A DNA stretch of 39,246 nucleotides from Bacteroidota bacterium (lineage in GTDB: Bacteria > Bacteroidota > Bacteroidia > Bacteroidales > FEN-979): NCBI GenBank assembly GCA_030706225.1, contig JAUZOW010000004.1, positions 1 to 39,246 of the forward strand, given 5' to 3'. Below, piece after piece: positions 16,527 to 24,206 of this stretch. The translations under genes and the position numbers were made by a program. The notes under the pieces are model-generated. The model saw only the letters and a list, made by a program, of their open reading frames with translations. It did not search any database and had not been told where the DNA came from. Position 1 is the first letter of the stretch. Every line of letters starts with the position of its first letter.

Positions 16527-17714
16527 CCACTTGTTTTTCCGTGTCAGGCTGAATACGCCGGAAAGAAGATCTTTTTCGGTTTTCGAAAATACCAGATTTC
16601 GACGTTTATATACGATTTCAGCTACTTCAATAGCTTTTTCCAGCGAATAGGATGTAAATCCGCCTGTTCCTCCCCAGGTAAATGAAGGGATGAAATTCCG
16701 TTGAAATCCGGCTCCGAAAATATTTGCATTTACCCCGACTACAGTACCGGAATTGAACATGGTATCAATTCCACATTTGGAATGATCGCCCATGATAAGT
16801 CCGCAAAACTGAAGCTGGGTATTTATAAAAGTTTGTTTCGGATAGTTCCATAGCCGGATGTCATCATAAGTATTTTTCAGGTTTGATGTATTGGAATCAG
16901 CTCCGATATTACACCATTCGGCGATGACAGAATGTCCGAGAAATCCATCATGTGCTTTATTGGAATAACCAAAAATGACAGAACTGTTCACTTCGCCACC
17001 AATACGTGAATGAGGTCCAATGGTCACCGGACCGTAAATTTTGGCACCCATTTTGACCTGAGCATGATCACAAAGGGCAAACGGCCCACGGATCATTGCA
17101 CCTTCCATAATCTCTGAATTCTGTCCGATATAAATCGGGCCATTACTGGTATTCAGGCTTACCCCTTCCACCGTTGCTCCTTTTTCAATGAAAAGTTTGC
17201 CATTTCCGATCAATCTGCTGGATTCCGGAAGTTTGGCGCTGCGACGGCCATGGGTAATCAGCTCAAAGTCCTCTGCGATGGCAATATTGTTCTTTGAAAA
17301 AATATCGTAGGTATTGCTTATTATCAAGGGGGTATTTTTTACTTCAATCTCATTTCCCCCTTCTGTGGAAGGCTCACCGGGATTATCAAGATCCTTTGCG
17401 GATACATGAAAAGCAATAATTGTATCCCCGGAAACTAATATCTGTTCCGGCTCAAGTCCATTAATCTTTTCTATAATCTCATCATTCGGGCAAACACAAC
17501 CGTTGATAAGAACGTTATTTTCTTCCCTGACAAGGGGAAATTTTTTTGAAAGATAGTCTTCTTCTGTAAGTGTAGAAGTCTTTACTTTCAAATGTTTTTC
17601 CCATTTTTCACGAATGGTAAGGATACCGATCCGGATTTCCGCAACAGGGCGCATAAAGGTAAGGGGAAGAAGATTAGCCCTGACCTGGCTTTCATCAAAA
17701 AGGATATAATTCAT
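16521..17714 (-). CDS. GlmU-like sugar nucleotidyltransferase/acyltransferase family protein
   Basis: A 397-residue protein of the GlmU-like group found in Bacteroidota (putative sugar nucleotidyltransferase). The N-terminal part, MNYILFDESQVRANLLPLTF with RPVAEIRIG, resembles a degenerate nucleotidyltransferase domain. The second half (about 180-370) is a left-handed beta helix of hexapeptide repeats, e.g. IGQNSEIMEGAMIRGPFAL and AKIYGPVTIGPHSRIGGEV, as in acyltransferases. True GlmU makes UDP-GlcNAc; whether this protein has either activity cannot be judged, as no clear pyrophosphorylase signature is seen. It follows the L31 gene, a common neighbour, but the terminator between them indicates separate transcription. 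Confidence 0.82.
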   Translation of the reverse strand: MNYILFDESQVRANLLPLTFMRPVAEIRIGILTIREKWEKHLKVKTSTLTEEDYLSKKFPLVREENNVLINGCVCPNDEIIEKINGLEPEQILVSGDTIIAFHVSAKDLDNPGEPSTEGGNEIEVKNTPLIISNTYDIFSKNNIAIAEDFELITHGRRSAKLPESSRLIGNGKLFIEKGATVEGVSLNTSNGPIYIGQNSEIMEGAMIRGPFALCDHAQVKMGAKIYGPVTIGPHSRIGGEVNSSVIFGYSNKAHDGFLGHSVIAEWCNIGADSNTSNLKNTYDDIRLWNYPKQTFINTQLQFCGLIMGDHSKCGIDTMFNSGTVVGVNANIFGAGFQRNFIPSFTWGGTGGFTSYSLEKAIEVAEIVYKRRNLVFSKTEKDLLSGVFSLTRKNKWL

Positions 17715-17774
17715 AAGGCTCTGGATTAACTTAATGGTATCGCTTTTTACAATTTAAATTTAACGTAGAATCAT

Positions 17775-17782
17775 CAAATTTA
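17775..17782 (-). promoter_or_regulatory. Candidate -7 promoter element for the GlmU-like gene
   Basis: The minus strand reads TAAATTTG, fully matching TAnnTTTG, 60 bases upstream of the ATG at 17714 and just after the L31 terminator. The -33 region would fall at the terminator T-run and is not distinct. Confidence 0.4.
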
Positions 17783-17793
17783 TTAGAGTCGAA

Positions 17794-17826
17794 GAAAAAA
17801 AAGCCCCCATCTGTTCAATGGAGGCT
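17794..17826 (-). terminator. Rho-independent terminator of the L31 gene
   Basis: On the minus strand AGCCTCCAT (17826-17818) pairs with ATGGGGGCT (17810-17802), one G-T wobble, around a 7-base loop, followed by eight T. It lies 24 bases after the L31 stop codon. Confidence 0.9.
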
Positions 17827-17850
17827 CTTGCCATGAAAAAATCTAAATGA

Positions 17851-18120
17851 TTATTTAGAATTCTTTAATTCCAGATGTTTCTGATAACGGCTCTTAAATT
17901 TATCAACTCTACCAGCCGTATCAATAAGTTTCATCTTTCCTGTATAGAAAGGATGAGATGTATGGGAAATTTCCAGCTTTACCAGCGGGTATTCAACACC
18001 GTCTTCCCAGACAATGGTTTCTTTTGTTTTAACAGTCGATTTTGATACGAATGAATAATCATTCGACATATCTTTGAAAACAACCAGCCTGTAGTCTTTC
18101 GGATGAATATCTTTTTTCAT
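17851..18120 (-). CDS. rpmE2: 50S ribosomal protein L31, type B
   Basis: An 89-residue protein starting [20 protein letters not shown], with the characteristic [19 protein letters not shown] and SHPFYTGK motifs. It lacks the zinc-binding cysteines of type A L31, so it is the C-minus, type B form. L31 bridges the large and small ribosomal subunits. The gene is monocistronic: a strong promoter lies upstream and a strong terminator 24 bases downstream. The C-terminus is basic ([16 protein letters not shown]), as expected for an rRNA-binding tail. Confidence 0.96.
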   Translation of the reverse strand: MKKDIHPKDYRLVVFKDMSNDYSFVSKSTVKTKETIVWEDGVEYPLVKLEISHTSHPFYTGKMKLIDTAGRVDKFKSRYQKHLELKNSK

Positions 18121-18153
18121 TACTAAATGATTGTTTTTATTATTTTAAGGGTG

Positions 18154-18184
18154 CAAAATTATAACATTTTTTTTGAATAGCAAA
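18154..18184 (-). promoter_or_regulatory. Promoter for the L31 gene
   Basis: The minus strand carries TTTG (18184-18181), 19 bases, then TAATTTTG (18161-18154). This is the best match in the window to the Bacteroidota housekeeping promoter (TTTG / TAnnTTTG). The L31 ATG is 34 bases downstream. Confidence 0.75.
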
Positions 18185-18196
18185 GAAAAATCAGGT

Positions 18197-19258
18197 TCAT
18201 TTCACTTTTATTGAAAGTAAAAATTCCATTGTATCCATCCCATCGGCATAGTCATTCAATGCAGGATGCTGGGATTGCCCGGGAAGACACCAACGGAAGG
18301 GCGCCTTTTCCCTGCTTACAATGCACTGGATATTCTCCTGTAACGATTCAAGCTTGCCGGCCAACACTTTCGGATGATTGTAATATTCATACTGCAAAAC
18401 GCCAACAGGAGAAGACAACTGCCCTGATTCCGTAAATAAAATGCATCCATTATCTGAAAACGGGATCCCGGCGACCATGAAGACGGAACGCTGGTACTCA
18501 TAATTATTCCGGTACCTGGTATGGTCAAGAACTTTCTTGAATCTGGAAAGAGCATCCCCGAGAACAGCCATATTATATCCTTCCGGAACAAATACTTTTG
18601 AAATGTTCCTGCAACCCATACCAAAATAGGTAAATACATCCTTCCCCAACGCTTCAAGTTCATCGGGAGATTCCTCCCCGGTAAGGATGGCAATACTCTT
18701 CCGGTCCTTCCTTATAATATGAGGGTATTTTCCAAAGTAATATTCAAAATATCGGGATGTATTCTGACTTCCTGTTGCGATGATGGCTTCCTGTCCGGTA
18801 AGATGGTCGTCGAAGAAAAATATCCGGGATTGAAACACAGGGTATTTATCGGTCATTATCTGAGCAATTTCAGGAAGAAGGGTATCATCCTTATGGGAAA
18901 GTTTTCCCAAAAAAATATTACCGGAAGCCAGCACGCACATAAAGTCGTGAAAACCAACCATCGGTATATTTCCGGCCATTACAACACCTATTTTCACAGG
19001 GCTATTCTGTAAGTGGTTTTCCAGCCTGTAGGGTTTTAACCATTTTTCCAGCTTTTCACGGGTCAGTTCATCTGCCCATGAATCCAGGGAAAAAAGGATA
19101 TTCTTTCTTGTAAACCATGGATTTCCGGTTTCTGCTTTCCTGACAGCATTTTCAATCCGTTCTCTCGTTCCATTTCTATCGGGACCTTCAGGATGAATAA
19201 AATCCTGAAAAATTGCTCCAAGCCATGAAAAAGCGCTGATAAGATCTTCAGAGGTCAT
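18197..19258 (-). CDS. LuxC-like acyl-CoA reductase
   Basis: A 353-residue protein of the LuxC acyl-CoA reductase family, related to aldehyde dehydrogenases. Evidence: GVVMAGNIPMVGFHDFMCVL (residues 91-110), the SHKDDTLLPE segment, ATGSQNTSRYFEYYFG in the nucleotide-binding region, and YFGMGCRNIS with the likely catalytic Cys216. LuxC converts fatty acyl groups to aldehydes with NADPH in bioluminescence; there are no lux partners here. In many Bacteroidota a homologue lies near serC-serA, as it does here, so a lipid or aldehyde metabolism role is more likely. The natural substrate is unknown. It is divergent from an exported protein of unknown function. Confidence 0.85.
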   Translation of the reverse strand: MTSEDLISAFSWLGAIFQDFIHPEGPDRNGTRERIENAVRKAETGNPWFTRKNILFSLDSWADELTREKLEKWLKPYRLENHLQNSPVKIGVVMAGNIPMVGFHDFMCVLASGNIFLGKLSHKDDTLLPEIAQIMTDKYPVFQSRIFFFDDHLTGQEAIIATGSQNTSRYFEYYFGKYPHIIRKDRKSIAILTGEESPDELEALGKDVFTYFGMGCRNISKVFVPEGYNMAVLGDALSRFKKVLDHTRYRNNYEYQRSVFMVAGIPFSDNGCILFTESGQLSSPVGVLQYEYYNHPKVLAGKLESLQENIQCIVSREKAPFRWCLPGQSQHPALNDYADGMDTMEFLLSIKVK

Positions 19259-19273
19259 CTGTTAAATTTTCCC

Positions 19274-19281
19274 CAAAGGTA
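19274..19281 (-). promoter_or_regulatory. Candidate -7 promoter element for the LuxC-like gene
   Basis: The minus strand reads TACCTTTG, a full match, 15 bases upstream of the ATG at 19258. It is only 9 bases from an oppositely directed -7 element. Confidence 0.45.
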
Positions 19282-19290
19282 CGGAAAACA

Positions 19291-19298
19291 TAATTTTG
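19291..19298 (+). promoter_or_regulatory. Candidate -7 promoter element for the exported hypothetical gene
   Basis: TAATTTTG fully matches TAnnTTTG and precedes the ATG at 19335 by 36 bases. The -33 region (about 19266-19271) is only T-rich. Confidence 0.4.
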
Positions 19299-19334
19299 AA
19301 CGATATTTGCCGTTTCAGAAGCATCTGAAAGACT

Positions 19335-20240
19335 ATGATGCAGCGTAAGATCATTTGTATTATTTGTGGAATTTTCATTTCGGGTTCAGTTTTTGCCCGG
19401 GAAGATCCGGTCAGGTTGAAGCTGATGGAGGATTCCCTGTACAGAATCATGAAAACTTTGCAAGGAACTCATGATCCGGGCGACCGCATTGATCTGAACC
19501 GGCAGTTTGCTGAAACGCTGAATCGTACTCTTTATCTGGAAGGCTCTTTCGATTATCCGTTCGATTCCCTGAAGTTTCTGGCACGTCTCACTTCTCCCGA
19601 TAAAGAATTCCGTATCTATAACTGGAATCTTCCCGACAGTTCCGGGAAAAACACATATTTTGCTTATATTCAATGGAATGAAAAGAAATACCCTAAAAAA
19701 CCGCTGCTGATTCTGAAAGATTATTCCGACTCCATCCGGGAGCCGGAGACGGTTTTACTTGACGCCCGCCACTGGTATGGCGTGCTTTACTATAAGATTA
19801 TTCCGACAGATATTAAAGGGAAAAGAGTTTATACTCTCCTTGGCTGGGATGGCGGCGATCCGGCTGTCACATGCAAGGTTATTGATGTGTTTTCCTTTGA
19901 CAAACAAGGCGGAGAGATATTCGGATCGGCCATTTTTCACGGTTATGGCGATGATAAGAAAACAAGGATCATTTTTCGCTTTTCCTCTGAATCTTCTATG
20001 GCATTGCGGTATCAGGAGCAGTTCATCCCATCTCAGAAGAAATGGAATTCAAAAAAGAAAGAGTTTGAGTATTCTGTAAAGAAGGAATGGGCTATCGTTT
20101 TCGACCGGCTGGTACCACTTTATCCGGATATGGACGGTCAATACAGGTTTTATGTGCCTTCCGGAGACGCTTTCGACGGATTTATCCTGTCAAAAGAAGG
20201 TTGGAGTTTTGTCTCTGATATTGACGCCAGGAATCATTAA
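19335..20240 (+). CDS. Conserved exported protein of unknown function
   Basis: No family recognised with certainty. The 301-residue product has a signal peptide, MMQRKIICIICGIFISGSVFA, with likely cleavage before REDP. The mature part is rich in beta strands and aromatic residues: a helical N-terminal segment (KLMEDSLYRIMKTL), then repeated strands such as NTYFAYIQWNEK, YGVLYYKIIPTD and YTLLGWDGGD. There is no lipobox, T9SS domain or recognisable enzyme motif, so a periplasmic location is inferred. Similar proteins occur in Bacteroidota, often near serC or acyl-CoA reductase genes. Two adjacent ATGs (19335, 19338) could serve as start. A T-rich stretch follows the stop before the serC promoter. 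Confidence 0.75.
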   Translation: MMQRKIICIICGIFISGSVFAREDPVRLKLMEDSLYRIMKTLQGTHDPGDRIDLNRQFAETLNRTLYLEGSFDYPFDSLKFLARLTSPDKEFRIYNWNLPDSSGKNTYFAYIQWNEKKYPKKPLLILKDYSDSIREPETVLLDARHWYGVLYYKIIPTDIKGKRVYTLLGWDGGDPAVTCKVIDVFSFDKQGGEIFGSAIFHGYGDDKKTRIIFRFSSESSMALRYQEQFIPSQKKWNSKKKEFEYSVKKEWAIVFDRLVPLYPDMDGQYRFYVPSGDAFDGFILSKEGWSFVSDIDARNH

Positions 20241-20284
20241 TTCTTTCTTTCTTGCTTTTTCAGATTTTTTTTTTAAATTTATCC

Positions 20285-20317
20285 TTTTAAAAGTACGGCT
20301 AAAAAAGTATACCTTTG
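20285..20317 (+). promoter_or_regulatory. Candidate promoter for serC-serA
   Basis: TACCTTTG at 20310-20317 fully matches the -7 element; TTTTAA at 20285-20290 lies 19 bases upstream as a weak -33 element. The serC ATG is 60 bases downstream. No riboswitch or attenuator hairpin was noticed in the leader. Confidence 0.5.
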
Positions 20318-20377
20318 CGACAAAGAGCATTAATGCTATAAATTGATCATATTCTATTATCAAAATCTATTTTTATC

Positions 20378-21448
20378 ATGAAAAAGCACAATTTTAATCC
20401 CGGGCCATCGATTCTGCCTAAAATCGCTATCGAAAATTCCGCTAAAGCCGTTCTTGATTTGGATGGTTGCGGCTTATCACTTCTCGAAGTTTCTCATCGT
20501 TCAAAAGAGTTTCAGGCAGTTATTGACGAAGCAGTTGCACTTTTTAAAGAGCTGATGAACATCCCGGCAAATTATCATGTACTTTTCCTTGGCGGCGGTG
20601 CAAGTCTTCAATTTTGCATGGTTCCTTACAACCTACTGCAAAAAAAAGCAGCTTACCTGGAAACCGGTTCCTGGGCACACAAAGCAATCAAGGAAGCTCA
20701 ATTATTTGGTCCTGTTGAAGTAGTTGCATCCTCATCTGACAAAAACTTCAATTATATTCCAAAAAACTTTACCATCCCTACAGATGCTGATTACTTTCAT
20801 GTAACAACGAACAATACCATTTTTGGATCGGAACTGAGAGTTGATTTGGACAGCCCCGTTCCTCTGGTTGCTGATATGTCATCAGATATTCTGAGCCGTC
20901 CGGTTGATGTTTCCAAATATTCTCTGATCTATGGCGGAGCACAGAAAAACCTGGGTCCTGCCGGTGTCACCTTTGTTATCGTGAAAGAAGATGTTCTTGG
21001 AAAAGTCACCCGTCCTATTCCTACCATGCTGAACTACAAAACCCATATTAAAGATGGTTCACTGTTCAACACTCCTCCGTGTTTCGCTATTTATACCTGT
21101 AAGGAAACTCTGAAATGGCTCAAAGCTCAGGGCGGTGTTAAAGCTATGGAAGAAATGGATATCCGTAAATCAAATCTTCTCTATGATGCTATTGACAACA
21201 GCAAAATGTTTGTAGGCACTGTTGAAAAAGAATCCCGTTCACGTATGAACATTTGCTTTGTCATGAAAGAACAATATAAAGACAAAGAAGCTGCATTCCT
21301 CGATTTTGCAAAAGGTAAAGGAATGGTCGGTATCAAAGGTCATCGTTCTGTCGGAGGTTTCCGCGCATCATTATATAATGCATTACCTATCGAAAGTGTA
21401 CAGGCATTGATCGATTGCATGCATGAATTTGAAAAAGCCAATGCATAA
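20378..21448 (+). CDS. serC: Phosphoserine aminotransferase
   Basis: A 356-residue class V aminotransferase. It begins with the SerC signature FNPGPSILP, continues with [10 protein letters not shown] and [11 protein letters not shown], and has [11 protein letters not shown] with PLP-binding Lys190. It converts 3-phosphohydroxypyruvate and glutamate to phosphoserine and 2-oxoglutarate, the second step of serine synthesis, in the cytoplasm; family members may also act in pyridoxal phosphate synthesis. The C-terminal [15 protein letters not shown] is the family's phosphate-binding region. serA starts 11 bases after its stop, so the two steps are co-expressed. Confidence 0.97.
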   Translation: MKKHNFNPGPSILPKIAIENSAKAVLDLDGCGLSLLEVSHRSKEFQAVIDEAVALFKELMNIPANYHVLFLGGGASLQFCMVPYNLLQKKAAYLETGSWAHKAIKEAQLFGPVEVVASSSDKNFNYIPKNFTIPTDADYFHVTTNNTIFGSELRVDLDSPVPLVADMSSDILSRPVDVSKYSLIYGGAQKNLGPAGVTFVIVKEDVLGKVTRPIPTMLNYKTHIKDGSLFNTPPCFAIYTCKETLKWLKAQGGVKAMEEMDIRKSNLLYDAIDNSKMFVGTVEKESRSRMNICFVMKEQYKDKEAAFLDFAKGKGMVGIKGHRSVGGFRASLYNALPIESVQALIDCMHEFEKANA

Positions 21449-21459
21449 AAATTAACATC

Positions 21460-22383
21460 ATGACAAAAGTATTAGTTGCTACAAGCAAGCCTTTTGCACC
21501 TGTTGCTGTGCAAGGGATCCGGAAAGTGGTTGAAGAGGCCGGATATGAACTGGTATTGCTTGAAAATTATACTCAACCTGAAGAGTTCCAAAAAGCAGTT
21601 GCTGATGTGGATGCTGTGATCATTCGTAGCGACAAAGCCGACAAAGCCGTGATTGATGCCGGTAAAAACCTGAAGATCATTGTCAGAGCCGGTGCTGGTT
21701 TCGATAATATTGACCTGCAGGCTGCAACTGCCAAAGGCGTTTGCGCGATGAACACACCTGGTCAGAATTCCAATGCTGTTGCTGAACTTGCTCTCGGTAT
21801 GATGGTGTTTTATGCCCGTAATTTCTATAACGGAAAATCCGGGACAGAATTAAAAGGCAAACGGCTGGGTATCCATGCTTATGGTAATGTAGGTAAAAAT
21901 GTTGCCCGCATTGCCAAAGGATTCGGCATGGAAGTCTGGGCATTCGATCCTTTTCTGAAAAAAGAAGAAATCGAAAAAGATGGCGTTAAATGTGCTGCAA
22001 CAGTGGAAGATCTTTATAAGAACTGCCACTTTGTTTCTTTGCATATTCCTGCCAATAACCAGACTAAATCATCCATAAATTACAGCCTTTTGTCACTTAT
22101 GCCCGTCCCTGCTGTGTTGGTTAACACAGCCCGTGCAGAAGTGATTCATGAAGCCGACTTGCTGAAACTTTTTGGTGAAAGAAAAGATTTTGCTTATCTT
22201 GCTGATGTTGAACCTTCCAATAAAGCCGAATTCGAAGCTCTCTATAAAGGACGGTTCTTCTTTACACCGAAAAAAATGGGCGCTCAAACTGAAGAAGCGA
22301 ACATCAATGCTGGAATTGCTGCCGCAAACCAGATTGTCAAGTTCCTGAAAACAGGGGATCGCACTTTCCAGGTGAATAAATAA
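21460..22383 (+). CDS. serA: D-3-phosphoglycerate dehydrogenase, short form
   Basis: A 307-residue D-isomer-specific 2-hydroxyacid dehydrogenase. It has substrate-side VRAGAGFDNID, the NAD-binding GIHAYGNVG (137-145) and NTARAEV with catalytic Arg225; Glu251 in DVEP may be the catalytic Glu. It lacks the C-terminal ACT regulatory domain of longer SerA proteins, so serine feedback through that domain is not expected. The usual catalytic histidine motif TPH is replaced by TPKKMGAQT, with Lys271 in the His position; I recall this variant in other Bacteroidota SerA proteins, so it is probably functional. It catalyses 3-phosphoglycerate oxidation to 3-phosphohydroxypyruvate. Adjacency to serC strongly supports the assignment. 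Confidence 0.92.
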   Translation: MTKVLVATSKPFAPVAVQGIRKVVEEAGYELVLLENYTQPEEFQKAVADVDAVIIRSDKADKAVIDAGKNLKIIVRAGAGFDNIDLQAATAKGVCAMNTPGQNSNAVAELALGMMVFYARNFYNGKSGTELKGKRLGIHAYGNVGKNVARIAKGFGMEVWAFDPFLKKEEIEKDGVKCAATVEDLYKNCHFVSLHIPANNQTKSSINYSLLSLMPVPAVLVNTARAEVIHEADLLKLFGERKDFAYLADVEPSNKAEFEALYKGRFFFTPKKMGAQTEEANINAGIAAANQIVKFLKTGDRTFQVNK

Positions 22384-22466
22384 TAATTGACTATTTTCAA
22401 GATCGTTTTTGAATTCGACTATAAATATTCTCAATTACTTAGTATTCATTTAATTCCTTAATTGCC

Positions 22467-22898
22467 ATGGAAAACGAACAGGAAAGACCAGTGACCTTTT
22501 TTAGGTTTGAAGATCTGAGAATTTACCACAAATCTCTTGAATACATTGAATGGGTTTATTCAATGTCAAAGAATTCAAAAGATGATCAATTCGTTCAATT
22601 TTTTTTCGAGCGTTTCATTAACTCTGCAACCAATATTGCAACCAATATTGCAGAAGGATCATCGAGAAATAAGAGTCAGTTCATTTATTATTTGAAAATG
22701 GCAAAAAGCTCTGTAAGGGAATGCGTGGTTCTTTCTACCATCGCCCAGGATAGAAAGATTCTGAACGCAGACCAGTTTGATCACTCGAAAAACTATCTGA
22801 TGGAAATGACAAAAATGATTGGCGCCCTTATCGGATCTTTGCAACGCAGCGTAAAAGTCGGTGAACAGCAAAGTGAAGATGAGGACGAAATCGATTAA
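22467..22898 (+). CDS. Four-helix-bundle protein (S23/IVS-type)
   Basis: A 143-residue protein of the S23-type four-helix-bundle family. Typical features are FEDLRIYHKSLEYIEWVYSM (first helix) and the conserved NIAEGSSRNKSQFIYYLKMA, followed by two more helices and a very acidic tail (EQQSEDEDEID). Founding members are encoded inside 23S rRNA intervening sequences, but many stand alone; no rRNA is nearby. The molecular role is not established, with nucleic acid or protein binding suggested. It lies 83 bases after serA and 15 before the DUF1015 gene, in the serine operon, so co-transcription is likely. A 12-base tandem repeat encodes ATNI-ATNI within the signature region. Confidence 0.85.
   Translation: MENEQERPVTFFRFEDLRIYHKSLEYIEWVYSMSKNSKDDQFVQFFFERFINSATNIATNIAEGSSRNKSQFIYYLKMAKSSVRECVVLSTIAQDRKILNADQFDHSKNYLMEMTKMIGALIGSLQRSVKVGEQQSEDEDEID
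22626..22649 (+). repeat. Tandem 12-base repeat in the four-helix-bundle gene
   Basis: GCAACCAATATT occurs twice in tandem and encodes ATNIATNI just before the conserved AEGSS motif. It keeps the frame and the usual family spacing, so it need not be a recent insertion. Confidence 0.75.
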
Positions 22899-22913
22899 AC
22901 TAAACTTTCTACT

Positions 22914-24161
22914 ATGGCTATACTAAAAGCATTCAAAGGCTTGAGACCTCCAAGGGAGATCATTAAAGACCTGGCTTCAAGACCTTATGATGTGCTGAAC
23001 TCTGAAGAAGCAAGAGAAGAAGCAAAAGGGAATCAATACTCCTTATTACACATCATTAAACCTGAAATAGATCTCCCTCCGGATACCGATGTTCATTCAC
23101 AACCGGTTTATGAAAAAGCCCGTGATAATTTTAAAAAGTTTATCCAGAATGGATGGCTGATACAAGATTCCAAAGAATATCTGTATATCTATGCCCAGAC
23201 CATGAACGGAAAAACACAATACGGTATCGTGGGTTGCGCCGGTGTTGAAGATTACATGAACGGGATCATTAAAAAGCACGAACTGACGCGGAAAGACAAA
23301 GAAGAAGACCGGATGAAACATGTACGCATTACAGATGCCAACATGGAACCTGTCTTCTTTACCTACCCTGCTGTTCCTGAAATTGACAAAATTGTTGCTG
23401 ACTTCGTGAAAAACAACGAACCTGAGTACGATTTTACTTCAGTCGACGGAATCGGCCATCATTTCTGGGTAATCCGCGAACAGGATATCATCAGGAAAAT
23501 CATTTCGCTTTTCGAAAAGATCCCTTATACGTATGTAGCAGATGGTCATCACCGGACTGCTGCCGCTGCATTGGTGGGAAATGAAAAAAAGAAAAATAAC
23601 CCTCACCATCACGGAGATGAAGAATATAACTTCTTCCTGGCGGTTCATTTTCCGGATAACCAACTTACTATTATTGATTATAACCGGGTCGTAAAAGATC
23701 TCAACGGCAATACTTCCGCTGAGTTTCTTGAAAAACTTGGAAAAATCTTTGAAGTAAAGGAAAAAGGAAAAGAAATCTACAAACCGACAACCCTTCACAA
23801 TTTCAGTCTTTACCTTGAAGGGAAATGGTATTCGCTTACCGCTCATCCGGGTACCTTTGATGATTCCGATCCGATCGGCGTTTTGGATGTAACTATCCTT
23901 TCCCGCCTGGTTCTGGATCAGATTCTGAATATCAAAGATCTCCGTACATCCAACCGCATCGATTTCGTCGGTGGAATCCGCGGATTGGGTGAACTGAAGA
24001 AACGTGTCGACAGTGGCGAAATGGCGGCTGCCTTTGCATTATACCCTGTTTCCATGAATCAGCTTATTAATATTGCCGATTCCGGAAATATTATGCCTCC
24101 AAAAACTACTTGGTTCGAACCTAAACTCAGAAGCGGACTTGTCGTCCATCTACTGAAATAA
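22914..24161 (+). CDS. DUF1015 family protein
   Basis: A 415-residue protein of the DUF1015 family, which is common in bacteria and often lies beside serA in Bacteroidota and clostridia. Family hallmarks are FKGLRPPREI and RPYDVLNSEEAREEA at the N-terminus, then KHELTRKDKEEDR, and YVADGHHRTAAA (208-218), a histidine-rich putative active site. The C-terminal part includes DFVGGIRGLGEL and ends PKTTWFEPKLRSGLVVHLL. The function is not established; a kinase role in serine metabolism has been discussed for relatives, and the operon position here fits such a link. No signal peptide or membrane segment, so it is cytoplasmic. It closes the operon, with a strong terminator 10 bases after the stop. 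Confidence 0.9.
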   Translation: MAILKAFKGLRPPREIIKDLASRPYDVLNSEEAREEAKGNQYSLLHIIKPEIDLPPDTDVHSQPVYEKARDNFKKFIQNGWLIQDSKEYLYIYAQTMNGKTQYGIVGCAGVEDYMNGIIKKHELTRKDKEEDRMKHVRITDANMEPVFFTYPAVPEIDKIVADFVKNNEPEYDFTSVDGIGHHFWVIREQDIIRKIISLFEKIPYTYVADGHHRTAAAALVGNEKKKNNPHHHGDEEYNFFLAVHFPDNQLTIIDYNRVVKDLNGNTSAEFLEKLGKIFEVKEKGKEIYKPTTLHNFSLYLEGKWYSLTAHPGTFDDSDPIGVLDVTILSRLVLDQILNIKDLRTSNRIDFVGGIRGLGELKKRVDSGEMAAAFALYPVSMNQLINIADSGNIMPPKTTWFEPKLRSGLVVHLLK

Positions 24162-24170
24162 GTTCTTAAA

Positions 24171-24206
24171 AAAAAAGCCGGGAAAACTTCACCGGCTTTT
24201 TTTTTT
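24171..24206. terminator. Bidirectional rho-independent terminator
   Basis: An A-tract runs into GCCGG (24177-24181), a 10-base loop, CCGGC (24192-24196), then ten T. A-T pairing extends the stem on both sides. It can end the plus-strand serC operon, and read on the minus strand it can end the LTA-synthase-like gene, whose stop codon begins directly beside it. Confidence 0.92.

Noticed and set aside
20241-20377. Riboswitch or attenuator before serC
   Set aside because: The leader is T-rich with no conserved-looking multi-stem fold or hairpin plus T-run.
22626-22649. The 12-base tandem repeat as a recent insertion
   Set aside because: The encoded ATNIATNIAEG keeps the normal spacing before the family motif, so it fits ancestral sequence.
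22467-22898. rRNA intervening-sequence origin of the four-helix-bundle gene
   Set aside because: No rRNA sequence flanks it; it lies in a protein-coding operon.
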